Origin: Allobosea sp. CS1GBMeth4
GTDB lineage: Bacteria > Pseudomonadota > Alphaproteobacteria > Rhizobiales > Beijerinckiaceae
Length of the DNA stretch: 64,000 nt
NCBI RefSeq assembly: GCF_900185715.1
Contig: NZ_FYAS01000013.1
Location: forward strand, 124,001 to 188,000
Reading direction: 5' to 3'
Notes under the pieces: generated by a model
What the model was told of the DNA's origin: nothing
Databases searched by the model: none
Seen by the model: the letters and a program-made list of their open reading frames with translations, nothing else
Shown: positions 19,187 to 27,970 of the stretch, one piece after another
Layout: the number at the start of each line of letters is the position of its first letter
Numbering within the stretch: position 1 is the first letter of the stretch
Position numbers and translations under genes: made by a program

Positions 19187-19233
19187 CTGGCGCCTTGGCT
19201 CGGTCAAGGCGCATGCCAGCGAGGGCGGCGCGA

Positions 19234-20082
19234 ATGACCAGCGGGACAGGCGACCACCGGAGCCGGATCGAACCCGGCATCGAGACCGATTTCAAGGAGC
19301 GGATGGATTACGGCTCCTATCTGCGCCTCGACCTCCTGCTCGCGGCGCAGAAGCCGCTGAGCGACGCGCCCGACGAGTTGCTGTTCATCACCATCCACCA
19401 GGTCCAGGAGCTCTGGCTGAAGCTCGCCGCGCATGAGCTCGACGGCGCCATCGCCGCGATCAGGGCCGACGAGTTGCAGCCGGCCTTCAAGTCGCTGGCC
19501 CGGGTCTCGCGCATCCAGGCGCAGCTGATCAGCGCCTGGGACGTGCTCTCGACCATGACGCCGGCCGACTATCTCGCCTTCCGCCCGGCGCTCGGCCAGT
19601 CCTCGGGCTTTCAATCGCACCAGTACCGCGCGCTCGAATTCCGCCTCGGCGCCAAGGACCCGCGCATGCTGGCGATGCACCGGCATCATCCCGAGCACCA
19701 CGCCCATCTGCAGGCGCTGCTGGAGGCGCCGAGCCTCTACGACGAAGCGCTGCGGCTGCTCGCCCGCCGCGGCCTGCCGATCCCGGCCGACTGCACGGAG
19801 CGCGACTGGAGCCGTCCGCATGTCGCGAACGAGGCGGTGAAGGCCGCCTGGCTGACGATCTATCGCGACACGCAGCACCATTTCGACCTCTACGAGCTCG
19901 CCGAGGAGCTGGTCGACGTCGAGGACCAGTTCCAGCAATGGCGCTTCCGCCACATGAAGACGGTCGAACGCATCATCGGCTTCAAGCAGGGGACCGGCGG
20001 CTCCAGCGGCGTGACGTTCCTGCGGACGGCGCTGGAACGCTCGTTCTTCCCGGAGCTGTGGCAGCTGCGCAGCGAATTGTGA
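19234..20082 (+). CDS. kynA: Tryptophan 2,3-dioxygenase
   Basis: A haem enzyme that opens the indole ring of tryptophan to give N-formylkynurenine, the first step of the kynurenine pathway. The 282-residue length is typical. Family landmarks are [33 protein letters not shown], the [15 protein letters not shown] segment, and the C-terminal [15 protein letters not shown] followed by TGGSSGV, which holds the proximal haem histidine region and the substrate loop. The ATG at 19234 follows a gaggg site; an ATG at 19213 is possible. No kynB arylformamidase is visible in the window. Confidence 0.96.
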   Translation: MTSGTGDHRSRIEPGIETDFKERMDYGSYLRLDLLLAAQKPLSDAPDELLFITIHQVQELWLKLAAHELDGAIAAIRADELQPAFKSLARVSRIQAQLISAWDVLSTMTPADYLAFRPALGQSSGFQSHQYRALEFRLGAKDPRMLAMHRHHPEHHAHLQALLEAPSLYDEALRLLARRGLPIPADCTERDWSRPHVANEAVKAAWLTIYRDTQHHFDLYELAEELVDVEDQFQQWRFRHMKTVERIIGFKQGTGGSSGVTFLRTALERSFFPELWQLRSEL

Positions 20083-20085
20083 CGC

Positions 20086-20133
20086 CGCCGTCTTTCCGGG
20101 CTCAGGCCTGCGGCCTGCCCCGGAAAGACGGCG
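20086..20133. terminator. Bidirectional palindrome filling the kynA/membrane-protein gap
   Basis: Perfect 15-bp arms cgccgtctttccggg (20086-20100) and cccggaaagacggcg (20119-20133), with an inner aggcc/ggcct pairing, occupy almost the whole 53-nt convergent gap. It is the same family as the element at 980-1011. It probably ends transcription from both sides although no T-run is present. Confidence 0.7.
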
Positions 20134-20135
20134 AC

Positions 20136-20534
20136 CTACTCGTTGTTGCCGAACGTCATGTCCCGCCGGGCCGTCAGGATGCTGATCGAATAGCCGGCGA
20201 TCACGTCGACCAGCGCCATCAGGGTGATGATCACGAAGGTGCCGGTGCCGAAGCCGGGGATGAACAGGAAGATCAGCCCGCAGGCGATGAACACCACCAT
20301 GGACAGGCCATGGTTGAGGATAGAGCTCGACTTGGCGCTGGTCGCGTTCATGATCTCGAAGAACAGGACGATGGTCGCGATCGCGAGCAGGAGCTCGCTG
20401 ACCGTGAGCACGAAGGCGGTGCCCGACGGCAGGCCGATGCTGAGAAGCTCGCGCGAGAGCGGGATGCCCAGCGCCGCGACGGTGACGCCGTAGGCGATGA
20501 CCGCCAGCAGCATGAAGGGAAAGAAGCGCGCCAT
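20136..20534 (-). CDS. Four-helix inner-membrane protein of unknown function
   Basis: A 132-residue hydrophobic protein with about four membrane segments: residues 3-25, 42-62, 74-95 and 98-118. Short polar loops separate them (ATSAKSSS near 65-72), and the tail is short and polar (ARRDMTFGNNE). No catalytic motif is visible and I do not recognise the family. It is convergent with kynA and has no partner on its own strand. Confidence 0.75.
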   Translation of the reverse strand: MARFFPFMLLAVIAYGVTVAALGIPLSRELLSIGLPSGTAFVLTVSELLLAIATIVLFFEIMNATSAKSSSILNHGLSMVVFIACGLIFLFIPGFGTGTFVIITLMALVDVIAGYSISILTARRDMTFGNNE

Positions 20535-20956
20535 CGCATCACCATCGCGTCCGCCGGCGCTGCCGCTCTTTCATGGCAGGCCGGGAGCAGCTAGATAACA
20601 GCCCTGCGCGGAACGCGCTACGCGGCTTCGGCCGCGGCAGCCGTATCGCGTTGCCGGTGCAGTTTGGAACTGGTAGAAGCACGCCATGACGATGAGACGG
20701 CAGCATGGGGGCGAAGTCCGGCGCGTGATGCGCCGCACGCTGAACCCGCGCCGTTTTCCGACCACCCAGGGCTTCGCCGCGCTGCACGACCATGCCCGCC
20801 TGCCCTGGCGCTTCTTCGGCCGCTTCACGGCCTCGCTCGCAGCCGGCCTTACCTGCGCCTGAGACCGGCCCGGCGGCCGGCGACAGGCCGTTGCGACGCG
20901 CATGCCGGCCCTCCGGGCCGCACCCTGACTTCCACACCGAAGGCGATTTTCAAGCC
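20535..20956. other. 422-nt intergenic region upstream of leuC
   Basis: This divergent gap should hold promoters for the membrane-protein gene and leuC. It is GC-rich, with no obvious sigma70 hexamers, tRNA or riboswitch fold that I can recognise. A 58-codon reading frame (20686-20862) exists on the plus strand but has an Arg-rich product, a weak ribosome site and no leucine-codon run, so it is not a classical leu leader peptide. Nothing else is evident. Confidence 0.4.
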
Positions 20957-22375
20957 ATGACTGCGACCAAGGCTCCCACCACCCTCTACGACAAGATCTT
21001 CGAGGACCACGTCGTCGACCGCCAGGAAGACGGCACCTGCCTGCTCTATATCGACCGCCATCTCGTCCATGAGGTCACCAGCCCGCAGGCCTTCGAGGGC
21101 CTGCGCATGACCGGCCGCAAGGTCCACGCCCCGCACAAGACGCTGGCCGTCGTCGACCACAACATCCAGACCACCGACCGCTCCAAGGGCATCCAGGAAG
21201 AAGAGAGCCGGATCCAGGTCGAGGCGCTGGCGCAGAACGCCCGGGATTTCGGCGTCGAGTATTTCAACGAGCTCGATATCCGCCAGGGCATCGTCCACAT
21301 CGTCGGCCCCGAGCAGGGCTTCACCCTGCCAGGCACCACCATCGTCTGCGGCGACAGCCACACCTCGACCCACGGCGCTTTTGGAGCTCTCGCCCACGGC
21401 ATCGGCACCTCGGAGGTCGAGCATGTGCTCGCCACCCAGACCCTGATCCAGAAGAAGGCCAGGAACATGCTGGTCCAGGTCGACGGCACGCCTGCTCCGG
21501 GCGTCGGCGCCAAGGACATCACGCTGGCGATCATCGGCGAGATCGGCACCGCCGGCGGCACCGGCTCGGTGATCGAATATGCGGGCGAGGCCATTCGCGG
21601 CCTGTCGATGGAAGGCCGGATGACGGTCTGCAACATGTCGATCGAGGGTGGTGCCCGCGCCGGCATGGTCGCGCCGGACGAGAAGGCCTACGCCTATCTG
21701 AAGGACCGCCCGAAGGCGCCGAAGGGCGCCGCCTGGGACGAGGCGCTGCGCTATTGGGAGACGCTGCGCTCCGACGAGGGCGCCCATTTCGACCGCATCG
21801 TCAGGCTCGACGCCGGCAACCTGCCGCCGATCGTCTCCTGGGGCACGAGCCCCGAGGACGTGATCTCGGTGACCGGCGCGGTCCCCGATCCCGAGCAGAT
21901 CGAGGACGAGGTCAAGCGCGCCTCGAAGAAGCGGGCGCTCGAGTATATGGGCCTGACCGCCGGCACGAAGATGACGGAGATCCCGCTCGACGTGATCTGG
22001 ATCGGCTCCTGCACCAATGGCCGCATCGAGGATCTGCGCACCGTCGCCAGGATCGTCGAGGGCAAGAAGATCCATGAGAGCCTGGACTACGCCATGATCG
22101 TGCCGGGCTCGGGCCTGGTGAAGCAGCAGGCGGAGGCCGAGGGGCTCGACAAGATCTTTCTCGCCGCCGGCTTCGAATGGCGCGAGCCGGGCTGCTCGAT
22201 GTGCCTCGGCATGAACCCGGACCAGCTCAAGCCGGGCCAGCGCGCCGCCTCGACCTCGAACCGCAATTTCGAGGGCCGCCAGGGTTATCGCGGCCGCACC
22301 CACCTCGTCTCGCCGGCGATGGCGGCGGCGGCGGCCCTGACCGGCCGCTTCGTCGACGTGCGCACGCTGGGCTGA
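20957..22375 (+). CDS. leuC: 3-isopropylmalate dehydratase, large subunit
   Basis: LeuC with LeuD isomerises 2- to 3-isopropylmalate in leucine biosynthesis, using a [4Fe-4S] cluster. The 472-residue sequence begins [12 protein letters not shown] and contains the substrate loop [19 protein letters not shown]. The three cluster cysteines lie in IGSCTNGR and [10 protein letters not shown]. The frame is open upstream of the chosen ATG, but the added residues are low-complexity and do not match the family. leuD follows 775 nt later, with two unrelated small genes in between on the same strand. Confidence 0.97.
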   Translation: MTATKAPTTLYDKIFEDHVVDRQEDGTCLLYIDRHLVHEVTSPQAFEGLRMTGRKVHAPHKTLAVVDHNIQTTDRSKGIQEEESRIQVEALAQNARDFGVEYFNELDIRQGIVHIVGPEQGFTLPGTTIVCGDSHTSTHGAFGALAHGIGTSEVEHVLATQTLIQKKARNMLVQVDGTPAPGVGAKDITLAIIGEIGTAGGTGSVIEYAGEAIRGLSMEGRMTVCNMSIEGGARAGMVAPDEKAYAYLKDRPKAPKGAAWDEALRYWETLRSDEGAHFDRIVRLDAGNLPPIVSWGTSPEDVISVTGAVPDPEQIEDEVKRASKKRALEYMGLTAGTKMTEIPLDVIWIGSCTNGRIEDLRTVARIVEGKKIHESLDYAMIVPGSGLVKQQAEAEGLDKIFLAAGFEWREPGCSMCLGMNPDQLKPGQRAASTSNRNFEGRQGYRGRTHLVSPAMAAAAALTGRFVDVRTLG

Positions 22376-22401
22376 AGCGGCCGGGTTCGCGGGAGGACGT
22401 C

Positions 22402-22647
22402 ATGAGCACCGATCCCCGCGACGCCGCCCGCGCCAAGGAGGCCAGGGAGGCGCTCGATCGCGTCAAGCGCGACTCCGAGAGCTTCCTCGGTTCCTCGATG
22501 GGCCGTGCGGCCGACCATTTCTCCGGCAGGGACGCGCCGGAAGGCGACAGAATAGAGCTCTGGGGCCGGCGCATCGGCCGCTTCCTCTCGCTGATCGCCT
22601 TCATCGGCCTGTCCTGGTGGCTCGGGCATCAATTGAAGATCTGGTGA
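22402..22647 (+). CDS. Small single-pass membrane protein
   Basis: An 81-residue protein with a charged N-terminal half (DPRDAARAKEAREALDRVKRD) and one C-terminal membrane helix (FLSLIAFIGLSWWLGHQL, residues 61-78). The ATG follows a strong ggagg ribosome site. It starts 26 nt after leuC and its stop codon overlaps the ATG of the next gene (TGATG), so it is translated as part of the leuC-leuD unit. I do not recognise the family. Confidence 0.8.
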   Translation: MSTDPRDAARAKEAREALDRVKRDSESFLGSSMGRAADHFSGRDAPEGDRIELWGRRIGRFLSLIAFIGLSWWLGHQLKIW

Positions 22648-23105
22648 TGGGCTCCGTTCCGTCGATCAAGACAGCCGCTTCGGCGCAAAATCCGCAGGGT
22701 CTCGACTGGGACGGCGTGCGCGCGCCCTCGCTCGCCGAGTTCGAGGAGCTGGCGCAGGCGGCCTATGACCGCCTGCCCGAGGATTTCCGCAAGCTCTGCG
22801 CCGACCTCGTCATCAACGTCACCGAGTTCCCCGAGGACGAGGTGCTGAAGGAGCTCGAGGCCGAGAGTCCCTTCGACCTGCTCGGTCTGTTCTCGGGTGT
22901 CGGCCTGCCGCAGCAGGGCTACGCCCCGCAGACCGGGCAGATGCCCAACACCATCCATCTCTACCGGCGGCCGATCCTCGATTACTGGGCCGAGCACGAC
23001 GAGAGCCTCGGCGCCATCGTCACCCATGTGCTCGTCCACGAGATCGGCCACCATTTCGGCTTCGACGACGACGACATGGACGCGATCGAGCGCGCGGCGG
23101 GCTGA
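22647..23105 (+). CDS. Zincin-like metallopeptidase family protein
   Basis: A 152-residue protein of the small metallopeptidase (DUF1025-like) family found in many alphaproteobacteria. The metal motif HEIGHHFG is at 131-138 (HExxH with the third ligand expected in the acidic tail DDDDMD). A conserved NTIHLYRRPILDYW segment lies at 101-114. The N-terminal half is acidic and helical. The ATG overlaps the preceding stop by one base, while a GTG start 30 nt upstream is less likely. Substrate unknown. Confidence 0.85.
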   Translation: MGSVPSIKTAASAQNPQGLDWDGVRAPSLAEFEELAQAAYDRLPEDFRKLCADLVINVTEFPEDEVLKELEAESPFDLLGLFSGVGLPQQGYAPQTGQMPNTIHLYRRPILDYWAEHDESLGAIVTHVLVHEIGHHFGFDDDDMDAIERAAG

Positions 23106-23150
23106 CCCGCCGGCGCGAAGCCGCTTCAACCCTTCTCAGGAGTACCCGCC

Positions 23151-23753
23151 ATGCAGCCCTTCACCAGCCTGACCTCGACCCCCGCTCCGCTGAAGGTGAT
23201 CAATGTCGACACCGACATGATCATCCCGAAGCAGTATCTGAAGACGATCAAGCGCACCGGCCTCGGCACCGCGCTGTTCTCGGAGATGCGCTACAGGGAG
23301 GACGGCTCGGAGAACCCGGACTTCGTCCTCAACCAGCCGGCCTATCGCAAGTCGCAGATCTTGGTCGCCGGCGACAATTTCGGCTGCGGCTCGTCGCGCG
23401 AGCACGCGCCGTGGGCGCTGCTCGATTTCGGCATCCGCTGCGTGATCTCCACGAGCTTCGCCGACATCTTCTACAACAACTGCTTCAAGAACGGCATCCT
23501 GCCGATCATCGTCAGCCAGGAAGAGCTGGAGAAGCTGTTCGACGACGCCGACCGCGGCTCGAACGCGACGCTGACGGTCGACCTCGAGAACCAGACGATC
23601 AAGGGCCCGGATGGCGGCGAGATCCGCTTCGAGATCGATCCGTTCCGCAAGCACTGCCTGCTCAACGGCCTCGACGACATCGGCCTGACGCTCGAAAAGG
23701 CGCCGAAGATCGAGGCCTATGAGGAGAAGCTGAAGGCGCGCGCCTGGGCGTGA
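23151..23753 (+). CDS. leuD: 3-isopropylmalate dehydratase, small subunit
   Basis: LeuD is the swivelling small subunit that completes the LeuCD dehydratase. The 200-residue sequence has the conserved [20 protein letters not shown] (residues 16-35) and the [17 protein letters not shown] signature, then [20 protein letters not shown]. The start follows a caggag ribosome site. It closes the leuC cluster, with palindromic elements downstream at 23761-23906. Confidence 0.97.
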   Translation: MQPFTSLTSTPAPLKVINVDTDMIIPKQYLKTIKRTGLGTALFSEMRYREDGSENPDFVLNQPAYRKSQILVAGDNFGCGSSREHAPWALLDFGIRCVISTSFADIFYNNCFKNGILPIIVSQEELEKLFDDADRGSNATLTVDLENQTIKGPDGGEIRFEIDPFRKHCLLNGLDDIGLTLEKAPKIEAYEEKLKARAWA

Positions 23754-23760
23754 GCGAGGG

Positions 23761-23850
23761 GCGTCATCCCGGCCGCAGCGAAGCGGAGAGCCGGGAATCT
23801 CCTGAAAGAGATGCTCGGGTCTGCGCTTCGCTGCGCCCGAGCATGACGCC
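23761..23850. repeat. REP-like paired palindromes after leuD
   Basis: Two inverted elements lie side by side. The first begins cgtcatcccggc and ends gccgggaatc. The second begins atgctcgggtctgcgc and ends gcgcccgagcatgac. Both resemble the cgtcattc/cgtcatgc elements near 872 and 1453, so they are members of one interspersed intergenic family. Confidence 0.65.
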
Positions 23851-23855
23851 AAGGC

Positions 23856-23906
23856 TTAGAGCCGGATCCGATCAGATTGATGCAATCTGATCGGATCCGG
23901 CTCTAA
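23856..23906. terminator. Perfect 23-bp inverted repeat between leuD and the DUF1501 gene
   Basis: Arms 23856-23878 and 23884-23906 are exact reverse complements around the 5-nt spacer gatgc; the core is ggatccgatcagatt. The ends are tta/taa, so each strand's transcript has a few U after the stem. It sits between convergent genes and overlaps the DUF1501 stop codon. A bidirectional terminator is the simplest reading; a mobile palindromic repeat is the alternative. Confidence 0.8.
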
Positions 23907-25147
23907 ACCACCAGCCCCTGCATCGGCCTGAGATCGCCGGTCCCCGGGAACACTTTCTCGGCCAGCACCGGGCCGGACAACCCGAACAGGTCGGCGACGA
24001 CGCCCTTGGCGACGGCGCGGATGTCGGTGGTCGGCCGGAGATCGCGCTGCTCGTGCAATTGCTCGGGCCTGAGGCCGGGCCAGTCGGCGATCATGCGCCT
24101 GCCGCGGACGGCGCCGCCGACCAGGAAGGCGACCGTGCCGGTGCCGTGATCGGTGCCGACCGTGCCGTTGACGCGGGCGGTGCGGCCGAACTCGGTGACC
24201 ACCATCACCGCCGTGTCCTTCCAGACGGGCTTGAGCCCGCTTTCGAAGCTCGCGAGCGCGCCGTCCAGTCCGCCGAGCAGCGTCGCGAGGCGCCCCTTGG
24301 CGCCTCCCTCGTTGGCGTGCGTGTCCCAGCCCTCAAAGGCGAGCGCAGCGATGCGCGGGCCGTCCTCGGCGCCGACCAGCCTGGCCGCGCCCTCGGCGAT
24401 GCGCTTCATGCCCTCGGCGCTGTCGGGCCCGCCACCGCCGCGCGGCTGCTCGGCACCCTGGCGACTTGCGATCGCTTCGGTCTCGATCGCCCGCTTCAGC
24501 ACCAGCGCCAGAGCGGGATCGCGCTCGCCATAGAGATCGCCGAGGCGCTGGACCAGATCGGCGCCGGCCCGCGCCATGCGCGGCGGCGCCCAGCCGAGCA
24601 CCGGCGCCTCGCCCCGCACCACCAGGGGCGGCACCACGCCGACGCCGAGCGCGCCATGGCGCGACACAGCCTCGCCGGGAGGCAGGCTGGCGATCAGCCG
24701 GTTGAGCCAGCCTGACTCGGTCTTGCCCGGCCCGCCCTGGCCGCTTTCGAGCACGTCCTGCCCGTCGAAATGCGAGCGCTCGCGATAGCCGGTGGCACTG
24801 GCGTGGACGATCGCCGCCTGCCCGCTCGCATAGAGCCGGGCCAGGTTCGGCATCGCCGGATGCAGATAGAAGAAGCCGTCGAGCGGCAGCGCCGCCTCGG
24901 GCCCGTCCTTGCCCAAGGCGATGCCTTCGCGAAGCGCGGCATAGTCGGGATCGCCGAGCGGCGGCACCGCCGAGAGCCCGTCGAGCGCGCCGCGCAGCAC
25001 CACGAGCAGGAAGCGGGAATCGCGCGCGCCCGCCGCCGCGTGGGCGAATTTCGGCATATAGGACCAGGCGAAGAGCGCGCTCGCCGCACCGAGCACGGCG
25101 CGGCGCGAAGGCGTCATCCGTTCGCAGTCGTCGTCATCGGCGGCCAT
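23903..25147 (-). CDS. DUF1501 family protein with Tat-type signal
   Basis: A 414-residue exported protein. The N-terminus carries a twin-arginine signal (SRRAVLGAASALFAWSYMP, residues 14-32) and an AHAAA cleavage region. The DUF1501 fold is related to alkaline-phosphatase-like enzymes: LVVLRGALDGLSAVPPLGDP, HPAMPNLARLYASGQAAIVHA, SHFDGQDVLESG, GWDTHANEGG and VTEFGRTARVNGTVGTDHGTG, where the Asp and His residues would bind metal. The ATG at 25147 has a ggaggtg ribosome site lying within the end of the upstream DUF1800 gene. The pair is conserved in many bacteria; function unknown, probably on an envelope substrate. Confidence 0.9.
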   Translation of the reverse strand: MAADDDDCERMTPSRRAVLGAASALFAWSYMPKFAHAAAGARDSRFLLVVLRGALDGLSAVPPLGDPDYAALREGIALGKDGPEAALPLDGFFYLHPAMPNLARLYASGQAAIVHASATGYRERSHFDGQDVLESGQGGPGKTESGWLNRLIASLPPGEAVSRHGALGVGVVPPLVVRGEAPVLGWAPPRMARAGADLVQRLGDLYGERDPALALVLKRAIETEAIASRQGAEQPRGGGGPDSAEGMKRIAEGAARLVGAEDGPRIAALAFEGWDTHANEGGAKGRLATLLGGLDGALASFESGLKPVWKDTAVMVVTEFGRTARVNGTVGTDHGTGTVAFLVGGAVRGRRMIADWPGLRPEQLHEQRDLRPTTDIRAVAKGVVADLFGLSGPVLAEKVFPGTGDLRPMQGLVV

Positions 25148-25149
25148 GC

Positions 25150-26598
25150 TCACCTCCGCTGGAATTCGGGCGACATCAGCAGCAGCGCGAGCGCCTGCGG
25201 CTTGCTTTCGGCCCGCGCCACCGCCTGCCGGGTCTGGGCCGAGGCGAGCGGGCCGAGCACTTCCTCGACCAAAGCGCGCGGATCGGCGACCGAGCCGGCC
25301 GCCTGCCGGCCGAGCTGGGCCGCGACGTCGATGCGGGTCTTGATCCCCTCCGGCGTCGCCCAGGCGGCATTGCTGTCGGGATAGCCGTCAGGGCCCGAGG
25401 GCTGCCAGAGCGGCTGGCCCATCACGCCGAGCGGGCCGGCGATCTGGCCGAAATCCGGCTTGCGGTCGAGCGCGCGGAAGGCGGCGACGAGGAACTCCTG
25501 CGGCGTGCGCAGCTTGGTGGCCGGGGCGCTCCAGGCGAGCTCGGACGTCACCAACGTTCGCGACAGAGCGGCGAGGTCGCCGCCGGTATCGCGGAAGACA
25601 CGGGCGAGCTCGGCGACCAGCGCCTGCGGTGGCTCGTCGGCAACGAAATGGCGGGCGAGCTTGCGGGCGATGAAGCTCGCTGTGCTCGGATGGCGGGCGA
25701 GATCGGCCAGCGCCGCCATGCCCTTCTCCCTGCCCTCCTGCCGGTAGACCTTGCCGAGCAGCCTCTGGCCGCCGGGCTCGTGCAGCCCGGGATTGAAGGC
25801 GAAGGAGCCCGGGAAGCCGAGGCGGGCATCGCGCCCGACGACGGTCCATCCGGTGATGATCCGCGCCAGCGAGGTGACGTCCGCCTGCGCATAGCCGCCG
25901 GAGACGCCGAGCGTATGCAGCTCCATGATCTCGCGGGCGAGGTTCTCGTTGAGGCCGCGGCCGCGGCGTTTGCCGGCGCGCGAATCCGGCCCGATCGAGA
26001 GCTGGTTGTCGAGGAAGTTCAGCATCGCCGGGTGGCTCTCGACCGCGATCAGCAGGTCCTCGAAGCGGCCGAAGATGTGCGGGCGGATCGCCTCGCGCTC
26101 GAAGGCGCCGGCCATGGCGCGCACGAAATTGCCCTTGGCGACCGAGACGCAGAAATGGTTCGACCAGAACTGCACCAGCCGCTCGGCGAAACCGGCCTCG
26201 GCCTCGAGCGCGCTCTGCACGCGGGCGACCGCTTCCTCGCGATAGACCTTCTGCGGAAAGGGCGGCTCGGGTGGCTGCGGCGCCGGCAGCCGGCCCTGCG
26301 GCTGGCCCGGCGCAGGCGGCGCGGCGGCGACCTGCACACCCTGGCTCATGCCCGGCTGGCCGGCGATGCGCTTTGCTTCGCGCGCCGCCCGCTCCTCGTC
26401 CTCGAAAGCGTAGAGCGCCCGGCCGATCGGCGCCGCGCCGGAAAAGCTGACGCGCGGCTGGGCTGCGCCGTCGTCGCGTATGTCGGCCAGGAGACGCTCG
26501 CGTGCGGCCGCGAGCGTGCCGCCCTGCCCCGGCTTCAGGCCGAGCCCGAAGCGCTGCAGCGCCAGGATCTGCTGCCCTGCCCCGGATCGATCAGCCAT
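25150..26598 (-). CDS. DUF1800 family protein
   Basis: A 482-residue protein of the DUF1800 family, nearly always encoded beside DUF1501. Landmarks are FGLGLKPGQGG near the start, RLVQFWSNHFCVS, FEREAIRPHIFGRFEDLL, HPAMLNFLDNQLSIG, LNENLAREIMELHTLGV and the C-terminal TPQEFLVAAFRALD. A Pro/Gln/Gly-rich linker interrupts the N-terminal part at about residues 85-115. No signal peptide is evident. The start at 26598 follows a ggagg site. Its stop lies 2 nt before the DUF1501 ATG, so the two are coupled. Confidence 0.9.
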   Translation of the reverse strand: MADRSGAGQQILALQRFGLGLKPGQGGTLAAARERLLADIRDDGAAQPRVSFSGAAPIGRALYAFEDEERAAREAKRIAGQPGMSQGVQVAAAPPAPGQPQGRLPAPQPPEPPFPQKVYREEAVARVQSALEAEAGFAERLVQFWSNHFCVSVAKGNFVRAMAGAFEREAIRPHIFGRFEDLLIAVESHPAMLNFLDNQLSIGPDSRAGKRRGRGLNENLAREIMELHTLGVSGGYAQADVTSLARIITGWTVVGRDARLGFPGSFAFNPGLHEPGGQRLLGKVYRQEGREKGMAALADLARHPSTASFIARKLARHFVADEPPQALVAELARVFRDTGGDLAALSRTLVTSELAWSAPATKLRTPQEFLVAAFRALDRKPDFGQIAGPLGVMGQPLWQPSGPDGYPDSNAAWATPEGIKTRIDVAAQLGRQAAGSVADPRALVEEVLGPLASAQTRQAVARAESKPQALALLLMSPEFQRR

Positions 26599-26669
26599 GC
26601 TCCGCCTCCACTGCGCGGCCACCGCGGCAGGCTGGCGCGCAACTATGGCGAAACGCCGGCCGGCCGTGG

Positions 26670-27857
26670 CTACTGCAGGTCGGCGAAAGCTGCCTTCAGG
26701 CGCTCGGCCGCCTCGGCCACGACGGCGCGCTGCGTGGCGAGGTTGAAGCGCAGGAAGCTGTCGCCGCCCGCGCCGAAGCTCGTGCCGTGGTTCACCGCGA
26801 TCTTCGCCTGCTTCTCGACGCGCGCGATGAAATCCTTCGGCGCCATGCCGGTGCCGGCGAAGTCGACCCAGGCGAGATAGGTCGCCTCCAGCGGCATCGA
26901 GCGCAGGCCCGGAATGCCATTGACCGCCGCATCGAAGAGCCGGCGGTTGCCGTCGAGATAGGCGAGCAGGGCATCGACCCAGGCCGCCCCCTCCTTGCTG
27001 TAGGCGGCCGTCGCCATCGCCATGCCGAAGGAGTTGGGGGAGATGCCGAGTGCGTTCATCCGGGCGCGGAACGGCGCCCGCAGCGCCTCGTCGGGAATGA
27101 TGACGTTGCCGACATGGGCGCCGGCGATGTTGAAGGTCTTGGTCGTCGCCGTCATCATCACCAGACGGTCGAGGATATCCGGCGCGGCGACGGCCATGAC
27201 GGTATGCTTGTGCCCGGGCATGACCAGGTCATGGTGAATCTCGTCCGAGACCAGGATCAGGTCGTGGCGAACGCAGAAATCGGCGATCTGCCTGAGCTCC
27301 TCGCGGCTCCAGACCCGGCCGCCGGGATTGTGCGGCGAGCACAGGATCAGCATCCGCTCCCTGCCGGTCATCTGCGCATCCCAGCCGGGAATGTCGAGGA
27401 CATAGCGGCCATCCTCCTGCGCCAGCCGGCATTCGACGACCTCGCGACCGGCAGCCCTGATGACGCGGGCAAAGGCGTGATAGACGGGCGTCATCAGAAC
27501 GATCCCGTCGCCCGGCCGGCTATAGGCCTCGACGCAGAGCGCGGTACCGTTGACCAGCCCGTGCGTGGTGAAGATCGCCTGCGGCTCGACCGTCCAGCCA
27601 TGGCGCTCCTGCATCCACCAGCGGATCGCGTCGCTGTTGCTGCGCTCGTCGCCGAAATAGCCGTAGACGCCATGGGCGGCCATCGCCTCGACCGCCGCCT
27701 GGACGCAAGGAGGCGGGCGGAAATCCATGTCTGCCACCCACATGGCGATGCCGTCGGAGGCGGGCACGCCGTAGACGGCCTCCATCTTGTCCCATTTCGC
27801 GCAGTTGCTGCCGCGGCGGTCGATCCGCAAGTCAAAGGTCGAGGCTGCGATCATCAT
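26670..27857 (-). CDS. MalY/PatB-like PLP-dependent C-S lyase or aminotransferase
   Basis: A fold-type I PLP enzyme of 395 residues. It matches the MalY/PatB branch: GIAMWVADMDFRPPP near the N-terminus, GVYGYFGD, the LCSPHNPGGRVW segment, LVSDEIHHDLVMPGHKHT, and the PLP-lysine motif ATTKTFNIAGAHVGN. Enzymes of this branch cleave cystathionine or cysteine S-conjugates. The ATG at 27857 is chosen by similarity; a longer start adds 12 unrelated residues. It stands alone with a 113-nt gap to the helicase gene. The specific substrate is not visible. Confidence 0.88.
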   Translation of the reverse strand: MMIAASTFDLRIDRRGSNCAKWDKMEAVYGVPASDGIAMWVADMDFRPPPCVQAAVEAMAAHGVYGYFGDERSNSDAIRWWMQERHGWTVEPQAIFTTHGLVNGTALCVEAYSRPGDGIVLMTPVYHAFARVIRAAGREVVECRLAQEDGRYVLDIPGWDAQMTGRERMLILCSPHNPGGRVWSREELRQIADFCVRHDLILVSDEIHHDLVMPGHKHTVMAVAAPDILDRLVMMTATTKTFNIAGAHVGNVIIPDEALRAPFRARMNALGISPNSFGMAMATAAYSKEGAAWVDALLAYLDGNRRLFDAAVNGIPGLRSMPLEATYLAWVDFAGTGMAPKDFIARVEKQAKIAVNHGTSFGAGGDSFLRFNLATQRAVVAEAAERLKAAFADLQ

Positions 27858-27970
27858 GGGTTCCCGGTGCGTCGCCGGTCGGGCCGGCACCATCGCATAC
27901 CAAGAAAATTCTTCTCCGCCAGCAGCGCCCCGTGCAATTCCAATCTACGCTGACGGTCTGGCGCGGCTCG

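Noticed and set aside
20686..20862. 58-codon frame upstream of leuC, possible leucine leader peptide
   Set aside because: It has no run of leucine codons, no terminator/antiterminator pair that I can see and a weak ribosome site. Kept only as a note in the intergenic entry.
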